Assembly: GCA_021771675.1 (NCBI GenBank)
Contig: JAETOP010000004.1
Span: 1-64,000 of the forward strand
Length of the DNA stretch: 64,000 nucleotides
Direction of reading: 5' to 3'
DNA from: Oscillospiraceae bacterium
GTDB lineage: Bacteria; Bacillota_A; Clostridia; Oscillospirales; Oscillospiraceae
Part shown: positions 53,091 to 62,037 of the stretch, one piece after another
Numbering within the stretch: position 1 is the first letter of the stretch
How the letters are laid out: each line of letters begins with the position of its first letter
Program-made: the position numbers and the translations under genes
Notes under the pieces: model-generated
Database searches by the model: none
The model's input: only the letters and a program-made list of their open reading frames with translations
Told to the model about the DNA's origin: nothing

Positions 53091-53471
53091 TCAGAACAGG
53101 CTCCCAAAAGTGAGTTCATGGGCCTGTTTTACCGCCAGGATGCGGCGAGCCAAATCCTTGCAGGCGGCCCGGAATTCTGTCTCGTCCTGCTCATCGCCGT
53201 AGGCCTCCAGCATGGCGAAGAGGCTCTCGATCTCCTCCAGGGGCTGATGGTCTGCCAGAGAAGCCACAAAGGTGTGGTTTTCCTCCCAGTCACTCTGGGC
53301 CCTGTTCACCATGCCTGTGGCCTGGGCCCAATTCTGTTCGGCGGCCATGGACTCCGCCTGAGCGATTTGCTGGGCAATGGGCGTTTGAATGGCGTTCATC
53401 CGCAGCTGGGCCCAAACGCACAGCCCCAGCAGCACGGCCAGCAGCAGTGCGCCAATCCGAAAACGATTCAT
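53091..53471 (-). CDS. DUF4363-type small membrane-anchored protein
   Basis: A 126-residue protein with one N-terminal helix (FRIGALLLAVLLGLCVWA) and a helical, charged outer part with ISQ/NWxxA-like repeats (AEQNWAQATGMVNRAQSDWEENH). It fits the DUF4363 family, which is commonly encoded with DUF421 proteins in Clostridia; here the genes overlap by four bases. The function is unknown, probably linked to the partner at the spore or cell membrane. Confidence 0.8.
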   Translation of the reverse strand: MNRFRIGALLLAVLLGLCVWAQLRMNAIQTPIAQQIAQAESMAAEQNWAQATGMVNRAQSDWEENHTFVASLADHQPLEEIESLFAMLEAYGDEQDETEFRAACKDLARRILAVKQAHELTFGSLF

Positions 53472-54142
53472 GACCGCCCCTCCATTCCTACGTAGAGCAC
53501 CTGCTGCCCCATCAGTGCCAGCAGAAAGGTGTCTTCCACTTTGGCGTCGTGCTGCTTGAGGGTGCTTGCCACCCAGGCATCGTCCTTGCCGGAGAGGGAC
53601 AGGTTTTCCCGCAGCAGCACCCCATCTTCAATGATGGTCACAGGCAGATGGGCGGCCTTCACCGCCACCCCTGCGTCCTTGGCAGTAGGGGGAGTATGCT
53701 CCGGATAGGGAAAGACGGACAGGGTGCCGTTGGTTTCGAGAATGGCAAACTGCACATCCAGGGGATTGAGTATATCCTTCTGCCGCAGGTGGCCCATGAG
53801 CTCGTCCAGGGTGATCCGGGTCTGGCGGAGCTGATGCTGCAAAATTCGGCCGTTTTCGATGAGAATCACCGGTTTCCCGCACAGCACCCGCCGGAACCAA
53901 AGGCTTTGCAGGGTGCCCCAGGACAGCACCAACTCCAGCCCCAGCACCGTAAGGATGGGAATCAGGCCGGAAAACAACGGAATGCCCCCGTCCTGCATGG
54001 GGATGGCGGCCAGATTGGCTACCAGCATGGTCACCACGAATTCCGCCGGTTCCATTTCTCCGATTTGCCGCTTGCCCATGAGCCGAACCACCAAAATCAG
54101 CATCAGATAGAGAATCAAGGTGCGAAAATAGGATAAAATCAC
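53468..54142 (-). CDS. DUF421 (YetF-like) membrane protein
   Basis: A 224-residue protein with three helices at the N-terminus (ILSYFRTLILYLMLILVVRLMGKRQIGE, the family hallmark) and the soluble YetF domain (ENGRILQHQLRQTRITLDELMGHLRQKDI, FAILETNGTLSVFP). I set the start at GTG 54142, which follows GAGGTG by six bases and gives the family's usual N-terminus; the frame extends far upstream without support. Related B. subtilis proteins (YetF, YdfS and others) act in spores, e.g. transport or germination-related roles are proposed. Confidence 0.85.
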   Translation of the reverse strand: MILSYFRTLILYLMLILVVRLMGKRQIGEMEPAEFVVTMLVANLAAIPMQDGGIPLFSGLIPILTVLGLELVLSWGTLQSLWFRRVLCGKPVILIENGRILQHQLRQTRITLDELMGHLRQKDILNPLDVQFAILETNGTLSVFPYPEHTPPTAKDAGVAVKAAHLPVTIIEDGVLLRENLSLSGKDDAWVASTLKQHDAKVEDTFLLALMGQQVLYVGMEGRS

Positions 54143-54248
54143 GTTATTCACCTCAAAAGGATTATCCCCCATTTGCCAAAGCGTAAACATATTCCCGATT
54201 CCAGGAACATAGTTTAGAGAAGAGCTTTGGACAAAAGGGGGATTTTTT

Positions 54249-55037
54249 ATGGGAAAACGGGACTGGGTCATCTTAATTTTTGCACTGGCACTGGCATTGG
54301 CGGCGGCCATCGGCGTGATTCAGGGCACGGTGCTGGAAACCGGCTCCTGGGGATTGAGCTTCCGGGAGTCCGGCGCCGCACCCATCGGCAATGCGGGGGT
54401 GGATCAGCTGCAAAAGTACGATGCGGCCTATCTGGGCAACACATCCGAGAAGGTGCTGTATCTCACCTTTGACGCAGGCTACGAAAACGGCTGCACGGCC
54501 CAGATTCTGGATGTGCTGAAAAAGCACAACGTCCCCGCCGCATTCTTCCTGGTGGGTAACTACATTGAAAAAAACGCCGACCTGGTGCGCCGGATGGTGG
54601 AGGAGGGGCATACCGTGGGCAACCACACCATGCACCACTATGACATGAGCAAAATCTCCGACCCCGCCGCCTTTCAGAAGGAATTGGGGGATTTGGAGCA
54701 GCTTTATCAGCAGACCGTGGGACAGCCCATGGCCAAATACTACCGGCCCCCCCAGGGAATTTACAGCGAGGAAAATCTGCGCCAGGCCAAGGAGCTGGGG
54801 TATCGGACGGTGTTTTGGAGTCTGGCCTATGTGGACTGGAAAAATGACGACCAGCCCACTGCCCAGACGGCCTTCAATAAGCTCCTGCCCCGAACCCACC
54901 CGGGAGCGGTGGTGCTGCTCCACTCCACCAGCAAAACCAACGCCGCCATTCTGGACGAACTCCTTGCCAAATGGGAGGAGCAGGGCTACCGGTTTGCCCC
55001 GATTTCGGAGCTGTTCCAGCAGCCGGAGCAGGAGTGA
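54249..55037 (+). CDS. Polysaccharide deacetylase, PdaA-like
   Basis: A 262-residue NodB-fold deacetylase with an N-terminal membrane helix (WVILIFALALALAAAIGVI). The motifs LTFDAGYENG, HTVGNHTMHH and KYYRPPQGIYSE, together with WSLAYVDWKNDDQP, fit the PdaA group that makes muramic delta-lactam in the spore cortex. With SpoIIP this supports sporulation. It is divergent from the DUF421 pair. Confidence 0.9.
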   Translation: MGKRDWVILIFALALALAAAIGVIQGTVLETGSWGLSFRESGAAPIGNAGVDQLQKYDAAYLGNTSEKVLYLTFDAGYENGCTAQILDVLKKHNVPAAFFLVGNYIEKNADLVRRMVEEGHTVGNHTMHHYDMSKISDPAAFQKELGDLEQLYQQTVGQPMAKYYRPPQGIYSEENLRQAKELGYRTVFWSLAYVDWKNDDQPTAQTAFNKLLPRTHPGAVVLLHSTSKTNAAILDELLAKWEEQGYRFAPISELFQQPEQE

Positions 55038-55040
55038 TTT

Positions 55041-55478
55041 TTATTCAAGCCATTGAATGAAAGCGGTTTTGTCGATGCTGTTGTATCCCGCTTTTTTGTA
55101 AAAGCGAAGGGTTGCCTCTTCCTTGGAACCGGTGAGCAGCATCATTTTGTAGCAATTCTCTTTTCGTGCGATTTCTCTTGCGTAATTCAGGCACGCTGTG
55201 GCGCAGCCCCTTCCCCGGTAATCTGGGTGGGTGACCACATTTTCTACGAAGGCGTAGGGCCTGACATTCCTTGTTAAATTGGGGATGATGACGCAGACAC
55301 AGGAGGCTACGATTTTGCCGTCAATCTCATTGACAAGAATGTGATGATTCTCGTCATGGAGAATTTGCTCCCAGGCGCGGCGCAGATGCTGATTTTTCTC
55401 CGGGATGGCGTCTTCGTGCAGATATAAATACAGCGCCAGCAGGCTGTCCAATTCGCTTTCAGTAATTTCCCGAACCAT
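55041..55478 (-). CDS. GNAT-family N-acetyltransferase
   Basis: A 145-residue acetyl-CoA-dependent acetyltransferase. The acetyl-CoA loop reads VVTHPDYRGRGCATACLNYA, the standard motif A (Q/RxxGxG/A), and the end RFYKKAGYNSIDKTAF is motif B. Substrate unknown. AGGAGG precedes the ATG. Confidence 0.93.
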   Translation of the reverse strand: MVREITESELDSLLALYLYLHEDAIPEKNQHLRRAWEQILHDENHHILVNEIDGKIVASCVCVIIPNLTRNVRPYAFVENVVTHPDYRGRGCATACLNYAREIARKENCYKMMLLTGSKEEATLRFYKKAGYNSIDKTAFIQWLE

Positions 55479-55488
55479 AAAGCGCCTC

Positions 55489-56244
55489 CTATTGCGCCCG
55501 GTTCAGCCGATAGAGCAGGGCCAGGCCCTTGCGGGTCATCTGGGGGTCAAAGACGTGCCGGTGGCGCAGAAACCCAGTGACGTATTTTCCGCCGCCGCCG
55601 GTGAGCAGCAGGGTGACGGGGGTGCCCAGGTCTTCCTCAATGGAGGTGACAAGGCCGTCCAGCATGGCGGCGGTGCCGATGACGGAGCCGGAGAGCATAC
55701 ATTCCTCCGTGGTTTTCCCCACCAGATGCTCCGGATGCCGAACCTCCAGCTGAGGCAGCTGGGCCGCCCGCTGATGCAGAGCGTTCAGACTGGTCTGCAG
55801 ACCGGCGCAGATCATGCCTCCGGCGAAGACCTTCCCCGGGAGCACCAGGTTCAACGTGGTGGCGGTGCCCAAATCCGCAGTGACGGCGGGGAGGGGGAAA
55901 TGCTCCGCTGCCCAGGCGGCGTCCACCAGCCGATCCCGGCCCACCTGCTCCGGGAAGGGGACGCCCATGGTCAGGCCGGTTTTCGTCTCCGGCCCCACCA
56001 GCATGGGGGTCACCCCCAGAATATTTTCCACGGCTTCCAGCATGGCCTGGGTAATCTGGGGCACCACGCTGGAGAGAATGGCCCCCCGGCACTGCCGCCC
56101 CTGTAAAATCGGCCGCAGCAGCCGGGTGTATTCCTCAGTACCCCAGCTCCGGTTGGTCTCCACCTCGCCGGTGAACACCACCTGATCCTCCTCAATCCCG
56201 GCCAGTACCGCCGTGCTGTTGCCGATGTCGATAACAATAATCAT
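55489..56244 (-). CDS. coaX: Type III pantothenate kinase
   Basis: A 251-residue enzyme that phosphorylates pantothenate, the first step of CoA synthesis. DIGNSTAVLAG (nucleotide), GVPFPEQVGRDRLVDAAWA, DLGTATTLNLV and FAGGMICAGLQTSLNAL are the family's conserved stretches (Asp in DLGTAT and the GP-type motif). It is transcribed away from coaBC, with a common control region 56245-56395. Confidence 0.94.
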   Translation of the reverse strand: MIIVIDIGNSTAVLAGIEEDQVVFTGEVETNRSWGTEEYTRLLRPILQGRQCRGAILSSVVPQITQAMLEAVENILGVTPMLVGPETKTGLTMGVPFPEQVGRDRLVDAAWAAEHFPLPAVTADLGTATTLNLVLPGKVFAGGMICAGLQTSLNALHQRAAQLPQLEVRHPEHLVGKTTEECMLSGSVIGTAAMLDGLVTSIEEDLGTPVTLLLTGGGGKYVTGFLRHRHVFDPQMTRKGLALLYRLNRAQ

Positions 56245-56395
56245 ATTTCATCAGAGCTTCCTTTTTTATCCGTCTGCAATGTCGCTATTATAACCCCAAA
56301 GTGCGCAGAAAAGCAAATACTTTTCTTGCAAATGCACAAAAAATCTGCTATACTTTCGGTGAAAATAACGGTGATCGTGAAAGGCGGATGAAAAA

Positions 56396-57601
56396 ATGGA
56401 AAAGCTTTTGGGAAAAACGGTGGTTTTGGGGATCACTGGGGGAATTGCCGCCTATAAGATGGCAAATGTGGCCAGCGCCCTGCGCAAGACCGGGGCGGAG
56501 GTTCATGTCATCATGACGAAAAACGCTACGGAGTTCATCACCCCTCTGACCTTTGAGGTGCTGACCAATCACCGGTGCATTGTGGATACCTTTGACCGGA
56601 ATTTCCAGTACGATGTGGCCCACGTTTCCCTGGCCAAGGCGGCGGATTTGATGCTCATCGCCCCGGCCACGGCCAATGTGATTGCCAAGCTCTCCCATGG
56701 GCTGGCGGATGATATGCTGACCACTACGGCGCTGGCGGCGAAATGCAGGAAGCTGGTGGCTCCGGCTATGAACACCGCCATGCTGGAAAATCCCATCACC
56801 CAGGAGAACATCAGAACATTGGAGCGGTTCGGCTTTGGCATCATCCAGCCCGCCGTGGGAATGCTGGCCTGCAAGGATGTGGGCAGCGGCAAGCTGCCGG
56901 AGCCGGAGGAACTGGTGGAGGCGGTGGTTCGGGAGCTGGCCCGGGAAAAGGACATGGCGGGCCTCCACATCACCGTCACCGCCGGGCCCACCCAGGAGAG
57001 TCTGGATCCGGTGCGGTTCCTGACCAATCATTCCTCCGGGAAGATGGGCTATGCCATCGCCCGGGAGGCCGTGCTCCGGGGGGCGGAGGTGACCCTTGTT
57101 TCCGGGCCGGTGGATTTGAAGCCCCCCGCCGGGGTGAAGCTGGTGAAGATCACCACCGCCCAGGACATGCTGGAGGCGGTGCAGGCCGCTCTGCCCGGGA
57201 CGGACATCCTCATCAAGGCCGCCGCTGTGGCGGATTACCGCCCGGCCACGGTGGCAGAGGAGAAAATAAAGAAGAAGGACGGGGAGCTGTCCATTCCTTT
57301 GGAGCGCACCGGGGACATTCTGGCCTGGGTCAGCGAGCACCGGCATGAGGGGCTGTTCGTCTGCGGCTTCTCCATGGAGACGGAGAACATGGTGGAAAAC
57401 AGCCGGAGGAAGCTGACCGCCAAGAACCTGGACATGATCGTGGCCAACAATCTGAAAACCCAAGGCGCGGGCTTTGGGGTGGAGACCAATGTGGTCACCA
57501 TCATCACTCGGGATGGAATTCAGGAGCTGCCCCTGATGGGCAAGGACGCCGTGGCTGGATGCCTGCTGGATGAGATTCAACGTATGAGATATAGGATATA
57601 A
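56396..57601 (+). CDS. coaBC: Bifunctional phosphopantothenoylcysteine decarboxylase/phosphopantothenate-cysteine ligase
   Basis: A 401-residue enzyme carrying steps 2 and 3 of CoA synthesis. The flavin decarboxylase half has VLGITGGIAAYK, TRNA-like VAPAMNTAM in the KLVAPAMNTAMLENP stretch and the IIQPAVGMLACKDVGSGKL loop; the ligase half has VTAGPTQESLDPVRFLTNHSSGKMG and KAAAVADYRP. It pairs with coaX. The ATG at 56396 lies eight bases after a GGCGG ribosome site. Confidence 0.95.
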   Translation: MEKLLGKTVVLGITGGIAAYKMANVASALRKTGAEVHVIMTKNATEFITPLTFEVLTNHRCIVDTFDRNFQYDVAHVSLAKAADLMLIAPATANVIAKLSHGLADDMLTTTALAAKCRKLVAPAMNTAMLENPITQENIRTLERFGFGIIQPAVGMLACKDVGSGKLPEPEELVEAVVRELAREKDMAGLHITVTAGPTQESLDPVRFLTNHSSGKMGYAIAREAVLRGAEVTLVSGPVDLKPPAGVKLVKITTAQDMLEAVQAALPGTDILIKAAAVADYRPATVAEEKIKKKDGELSIPLERTGDILAWVSEHRHEGLFVCGFSMETENMVENSRRKLTAKNLDMIVANNLKTQGAGFGVETNVVTIITRDGIQELPLMGKDAVAGCLLDEIQRMRYRI

Positions 57602-57610
57602 GATACAAGA

Positions 57611-57900
57611 TAGTTAGGAATTAGGGATTAGGAATTAGGAGTTAAGCGCCCGTAGGGGAGGCTATTAGCCTCCCGCCAGACAACGGTTTTTGAGTGTTCC
57701 GTTGAATGGAACCAGGAACCGGTTTTAGAAGTCATGCCCCCCTTGTGTAAAGGGGGGCAGGGGGGATTGGGCAGCAGGCAGTTGCGGGACAGATATGTTG
57801 GGCGAAATGGGATAATCCAAAACATTGGGGGGCGCACCTCCCTGCATTGGGCTGTACCGTCCTTTTGGAGCCTGCTGTCCAATCCCTCCCTTAGCTGAAC
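57611..57900. mobile_element. Truncated MITE-like element
   Basis: It starts with the same inverted-repeat end (TTAGGAATTAGGAGTTAAG) as 25299-25750, then CCCGTAGGGGAGGCTATTAGC, and about 250 bases that match the reverse complement of the right half of that element. The other end is missing. It lies just after coaBC and before the epimerase gene; no gene is seen in 57602-57950. Confidence 0.65.
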
Positions 57901-57950
57901 GCCAATATACAAACCGCCGCCTGGGGGATTTCCTCAGGCGGCGCAAAAAT

Positions 57951-58838
57951 TTATCGGACGAAGCGGGTTTTCAGGGTGGTGCTCCAGGTTTCGCCGGGGG
58001 CCAGGATGGCGGCGGCGGGCTTCTGGAGCCAATCGGTGCTGCCCTTCTCCAGGCTGGGCAGGCTGTGCCAGGGCTCGATGCACAGGAATCTGGGCATCCC
58101 GGGCTTGCTCCAAATCAGGGTGTAGGGGAAGTCGCCGATGTCGCAGATCACGGCCCGGCCGGTGTCCTTCTCATAGATGCCCAGGGTCTTGGAGCGCAGG
58201 TTCGTCATGCAGTGGCTGTCCAGAGCGAAGAGCTTGTCGTCAATGGGAATGCAGTCGATGTTGGTACCCAGAAAGTAGCATTTGCCCCGGAACAGGCCGT
58301 TGGGCTGGCAACTCAGGCACAGGGGAGACTCCATCCGGTCAAAGCGAAGCTCGTAGTCCGTGGCCTGGTGAATGGGGTCGAAGGGAATGGCGAAGGCGGG
58401 ATGGAAGCCGATGCCAAAGGGGAGAATATCAGCGTCGGTGTTTTCCACAGTGAGGGTGTGGTGCAGGGTGTCTCCCTCCAGGGAGAAGGTGGAGACAAGG
58501 CGGAACTCATAGGGGAAATGGGCCCGGGTCTGGGGGTTGCTGCGCAGCTCCAGCACCAGCTTTGTGGCGGTCTGACTCACCAGGTCATGCTCCATAAGCC
58601 TGGCGAAGCCATGCTGGTTGGAGGGGTAGTCCTCTCCCTTGGCGTGGATGGTGCCATCCACCACCTTGCCGGTGTGGGGGAAGAGGATGGGAGCGTGGTA
58701 GCCCCAGACGCTGGAATCCGCCTGCCAGATGTGCTCCACGCCGTCGCTCTTGCGAACCACGCTTTTCACCTGGGCGCCCCAGGTGGTGACGGTGACCCGG
58801 AGATAGTCATTTTCAATGATGTACTCTTTGAAATCCAT
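57951..58838 (-). CDS. Aldose 1-epimerase family protein
   Basis: A 295-residue galactose-mutarotase-like protein. The conserved WGAQVKSVVRK start, HGFARLM (His as base), and FGIGFHPAFAIPF (second His) fit the LacX/YeaD-like branch; the late STDWLQKPAAAILAPGETW is typical too. It interconverts alpha and beta sugar forms; with GH51 and GH13 nearby it would serve released monosaccharides. AGGAGG lies seven bases before the ATG. Confidence 0.9.
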   Translation of the reverse strand: MDFKEYIIENDYLRVTVTTWGAQVKSVVRKSDGVEHIWQADSSVWGYHAPILFPHTGKVVDGTIHAKGEDYPSNQHGFARLMEHDLVSQTATKLVLELRSNPQTRAHFPYEFRLVSTFSLEGDTLHHTLTVENTDADILPFGIGFHPAFAIPFDPIHQATDYELRFDRMESPLCLSCQPNGLFRGKCYFLGTNIDCIPIDDKLFALDSHCMTNLRSKTLGIYEKDTGRAVICDIGDFPYTLIWSKPGMPRFLCIEPWHSLPSLEKGSTDWLQKPAAAILAPGETWSTTLKTRFVR

Positions 58839-58868
58839 GGTTTTGCCTCCTCATTATCTATGTTTTCA

Positions 58869-59699
58869 TTATTTCAGCAATAGGAAATAGGCCAGTACGG
58901 CGATGCCCAGGACGATCCGGTACATGCCGAAGGCGGAGAAGGAATGCCTGCGGACATAGGACATCAGTCCCTTGATGACCAGGAGGCTCACGATGTAGGA
59001 CACAGTGCAGCCTACCAGCAGGATCAGCAGATCCATGGCGGTGAAGGCCACCCCGGACAGGAAGAATTTCAGCAGCTTAATGGCGCTGGCCCCCAGCATG
59101 GTGGGAATGGCCATAAAGAAGCTGAACTCCGCCGCCGCACCCCGGCTGACACCCACCAGGATACCCCCCAGAATGGTGGAGCCGGAGCGTGAGGTGCCGG
59201 GAATCAGGCTCAAGCACTGGGAAACGCCGATAATCATGGCGGTCATGATACCGATCTCATGGACATCGTGAACTTTTGGCTCCTTGCCCTCATTCTTACG
59301 CTCCACCAGGATGAAAGCCACACCATAGACGATCAGGGCGATGGAGACAACCACAGCGTTGTGCAGGTGTTCGTCCATCCAGTCGTCGAAGAGCACACCC
59401 ACCAGGCCGGAGGGGATGATGGCGGCAATGACCTTGAACCACAGGCTCCAGGTCTGCTTTTTCTGGAGTTCGTTCTTATCCCGGTCAAAGGGATTCAGCT
59501 TCCGAAAGAATAGGGCGCACACGGCCAGAATGGCACCCAGCTGAATCACCACATCGAACATGCTCTGGAATTCAGAGGAGACATTCAGGTTTACAAATTC
59601 ATTCAGCAGAATCAGATGCCCAGTGGAGGAAACGGGCAGCCATTCGGTGATGCCCTCCACGATGCCAAAAAGCACCGCCTTCAATATTTCCAGGATCAT
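58869..59699 (-). CDS. uppP: Undecaprenyl-diphosphatase
   Basis: A 276-residue membrane phosphatase (BacA family) that recycles the undecaprenyl carrier of wall synthesis and gives bacitracin tolerance. Both signature regions are visible: VEGITEWLPVSSTGHLIL and IPGTSRSGSTILGGILVGVSR. About eight helices. GGAAGGAG lies ten bases before the ATG at 59699. Confidence 0.96.
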   Translation of the reverse strand: MILEILKAVLFGIVEGITEWLPVSSTGHLILLNEFVNLNVSSEFQSMFDVVIQLGAILAVCALFFRKLNPFDRDKNELQKKQTWSLWFKVIAAIIPSGLVGVLFDDWMDEHLHNAVVVSIALIVYGVAFILVERKNEGKEPKVHDVHEIGIMTAMIIGVSQCLSLIPGTSRSGSTILGGILVGVSRGAAAEFSFFMAIPTMLGASAIKLLKFFLSGVAFTAMDLLILLVGCTVSYIVSLLVIKGLMSYVRRHSFSAFGMYRIVLGIAVLAYFLLLK

Positions 59700-59870
59700 T
59701 TTCTACCATACTCCTTCCAATCCATCAAAGCGACGGACTTGTGCCATTATCATACAGGATTTTTGATTGTTTTGCAATCATTTTTTTTAAGAGAGGCTCT
59801 AACAGGTTTATCAGAGCAGATCGGTATTTTGCAGTTTGTTTTGCACCTCCGCCGTAGAAGCATTTTTCGA

Positions 59871-59950
59871 CGCAAAACGTTACCGGGCGGGTCAGGGCAA
59901 AAGCGCTTACTTACCAGCCCCATGCGAATGATCAGCGGGAATTGCCCGCC
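59871..59950. repeat. Dispersed ~80-bp element, copy C
   Basis: Core CGCAAAACGTTACCGGGCGG...AAGCG-TTAC--ACCAGCCCCATGCGAAT...CAGCGGG--TTGCCCGCC. Its right end runs into the coding part of the small Cys-rich gene and supplies its last codons and stop. Confidence 0.65.
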
Positions 59951-60111
59951 GCCTGGGCGATCTGCTGGGCCACAGTGCAATTTGGCTCATAAATGCAGCT
60001 GCCGTAGCAGCAGTCGCAGTCGGTGAGCTGGCCGCTCTCGAATTCGATGGTGACCATTCGGCTCTGATCCAGCTGGCGGCAGTAGCCGCAGATGATTTTT
60101 TCCTCTTCCAT
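59932..60111 (-). CDS. Small Cys-rich zinc-finger-like protein
   Basis: A 59-residue protein, below usual length cut-offs: it reads MEEEKIICGYCRQLDQSRM, then the cluster CDCCYGSC and a final Cys, with a Gln/Ala-rich helical tail. CGYC plus the second cluster could form a zinc ribbon or a metal site. The ATG at 60111 begins five bases before the preceding gene's stop and uses GAGG in that gene's end as ribosome site, so it is translated with the GH13 gene. The family is not known to me. Its last six codons come from a dispersed repeat. Confidence 0.65.
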   Translation of the reverse strand: MEEEKIICGYCRQLDQSRMVTIEFESGQLTDCDCCYGSCIYEPNCTVAQQIAQAAGNSR

Positions 60112-60115
60112 ATAA

Positions 60116-61957
60116 TTATTCCTCTACGGCGCAGTAGCCTCTGGGCGCCAGGGTCAGCCAATCCGGGGCCACTGTCTGGATGTTCTTGCCAAAAATCACC
60201 CGGCCTGCGGTAATGTCCCAGGGGTCGCCGCTTCGGTTGACATAAATCTTGATGGTCTTGCCCTTCCAGCTCCTGGAGTAGCCCAGGTGCTTGTCTCCGG
60301 CGACAAAGAACTGAATGTCGCCCAGCCGCAGGGCCTCCTGCTGCGCTCTCAGCTTGCCCAGGCACCGGTAATGGCTGAGAATTTCCTCATCCTCCCGGCC
60401 CCAGGGGAAGGGGCGGCGGTTGAAGGGGTCCTTGTAGCCCTCCATGCAGGTCTCGTCGGCATAGTAGATGCTGGGGGAGCCGGGGAGGGTGTATTGCAGG
60501 AAGGAGGCCATCATCAGTCGGTCCCGGGCCACCTCCAACTGGTTTCGGGACAGGCGGCGGCGGGACTTTTCCTCCCGGCTGCCGTCGAAATCGTCCACCA
60601 GGGCGGTGAGAATCCGGGGGGTGTCGTGGGTGCCCAGCAGGTTCATGTTGCAGGCCACCACCTGGGGCGGGTAATTTTCCACAATGGACATCACCGTGTT
60701 TTTCAGCCCCTGGCCGCTGTCCCTGCCCCGCATGAAGTCCAGAATGGCGTTGCGGAAGGGATAATTCATCACGCTGTCCAGCTCTCCGCCCACAAAGTAG
60801 CGGCGGCGCCGGTCGTAGGCCGTTTTGTTGGAGGCATCCTCCCACACCTCTCCCAGCAGCAGGGCCTGGGGGTTGATGGAGCGAATCCGGTCGTGAATCA
60901 TGCGGATAAACTCGTCGGGGAGTTCGTCGGCCACGTCCAGCCGGTAGCCATCGGCCCCCAGCTTCATCCAGTGGGCGATCACACTGTCTTCATCGGTGAT
61001 GATATATTTGATGAAGTCCGGGTGCATTTTATTCACGGTGGGCAGAGTATCGAAGCTCCACCAGGAGTGATAGTTCATGGGCCACTCATAGAAGGTGTAC
61101 CAGTTGTAATAGGGGGACTCCCGGGTGCAGAAGGCACCGCTGCCTCCAAAGGTGCGGTTCCGGTCGAAATACAGGCTGTTGGAGCCGGTGTGGGAGTACA
61201 CCCCGTCCAGAATCACCCTGATGCCCCGGGCGTGGGCAGCGTCACACATGGCCCGAAAGTCTGCCTCGGTGCCCAGCATGGGGTCGGGAGTCTTGTAGTC
61301 GCCGGTGTCGTAGCGGTGATTGGAGAAGCTTTTGCTGATGGGGTTCAGATAGAGAATGGTCACGCCCAGGCTGGCGATATAGTCCATTTTTTCGGTGATG
61401 CCCCGGAAATTTCCTCCGAAAAAGTCGTTGTTCTGGATGACGCCGTTTTCATCCGGAGCCCAGTCCACGTCCTCGTACCAGTAGCTGTGGAGCGTGTAGG
61501 GCTCCAGCTTGCCGGTTAGGTCCACCTTACCGCTGCGGCAGAACCGGTCGGGGAAAATCTGATAGATGATGGCGCCCTTGGCCCAGTCCGGGGTGGTGAA
61601 GTCGGCGGGAATGCAGCTGACCTGCCACAGATCGCCGGCCTCCATGTTGGCGTCGTCGCCCTCCTTGAACAGGCGGAACATACCGCTCTCGTGGTGTATT
61701 TGGAAATAATAAAAATACAGACCCGGGGCGAAGAGTGAGAATTCCCCCTCAAAAATATCGTAAGCGCCCCGCTGTTCCCGGCGGTGCATATCCAGATACC
61801 GGGCGGGGGAGCCGTTTTCATAGCACAAAACGATTTCCACCCGGTGGGCAACCACGGCGGAGGGAATATGCAGGTGCAGGCTGCAGACTTGGCCGGGGAT
61901 CAGAGTGCCGAAGGGGGACTTGAATTCCGGCTTTTTGCTGTCGAATAAAATCCTCAT
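60116..61957 (-). CDS. GH13 alpha-glycosidase, neopullulanase/cyclomaltodextrinase type
   Basis: A 613-residue alpha-amylase-family enzyme with an N-terminal starch-binding-type beta domain (PFGTLIPGQVCSLHLHIP), then the TIM barrel with VILDGVYSHTGSNS (region 1), GYRLDVADELP (catalytic Asp nucleophile), LLGEVWEDAS (acid/base Glu) and LLGTHDTPR (third acid), and a C-terminal beta domain. QIFPDRF near residue 135 is usual in the neopullulanase group. No signal peptide, so it breaks down imported maltooligosaccharides, pullulan or cyclodextrin pieces in the cytoplasm. Confidence 0.93.
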   Translation of the reverse strand: MRILFDSKKPEFKSPFGTLIPGQVCSLHLHIPSAVVAHRVEIVLCYENGSPARYLDMHRREQRGAYDIFEGEFSLFAPGLYFYYFQIHHESGMFRLFKEGDDANMEAGDLWQVSCIPADFTTPDWAKGAIIYQIFPDRFCRSGKVDLTGKLEPYTLHSYWYEDVDWAPDENGVIQNNDFFGGNFRGITEKMDYIASLGVTILYLNPISKSFSNHRYDTGDYKTPDPMLGTEADFRAMCDAAHARGIRVILDGVYSHTGSNSLYFDRNRTFGGSGAFCTRESPYYNWYTFYEWPMNYHSWWSFDTLPTVNKMHPDFIKYIITDEDSVIAHWMKLGADGYRLDVADELPDEFIRMIHDRIRSINPQALLLGEVWEDASNKTAYDRRRRYFVGGELDSVMNYPFRNAILDFMRGRDSGQGLKNTVMSIVENYPPQVVACNMNLLGTHDTPRILTALVDDFDGSREEKSRRRLSRNQLEVARDRLMMASFLQYTLPGSPSIYYADETCMEGYKDPFNRRPFPWGREDEEILSHYRCLGKLRAQQEALRLGDIQFFVAGDKHLGYSRSWKGKTIKIYVNRSGDPWDITAGRVIFGKNIQTVAPDWLTLAPRGYCAVEE

Positions 61958-62037
61958 GTTCTATCTCCAATGATGAAAATAAATCCCCAACCGGGGGGTA
62001 CCGATTGATTGGAGGCCCGGAGGTCTCCAATCACCGC

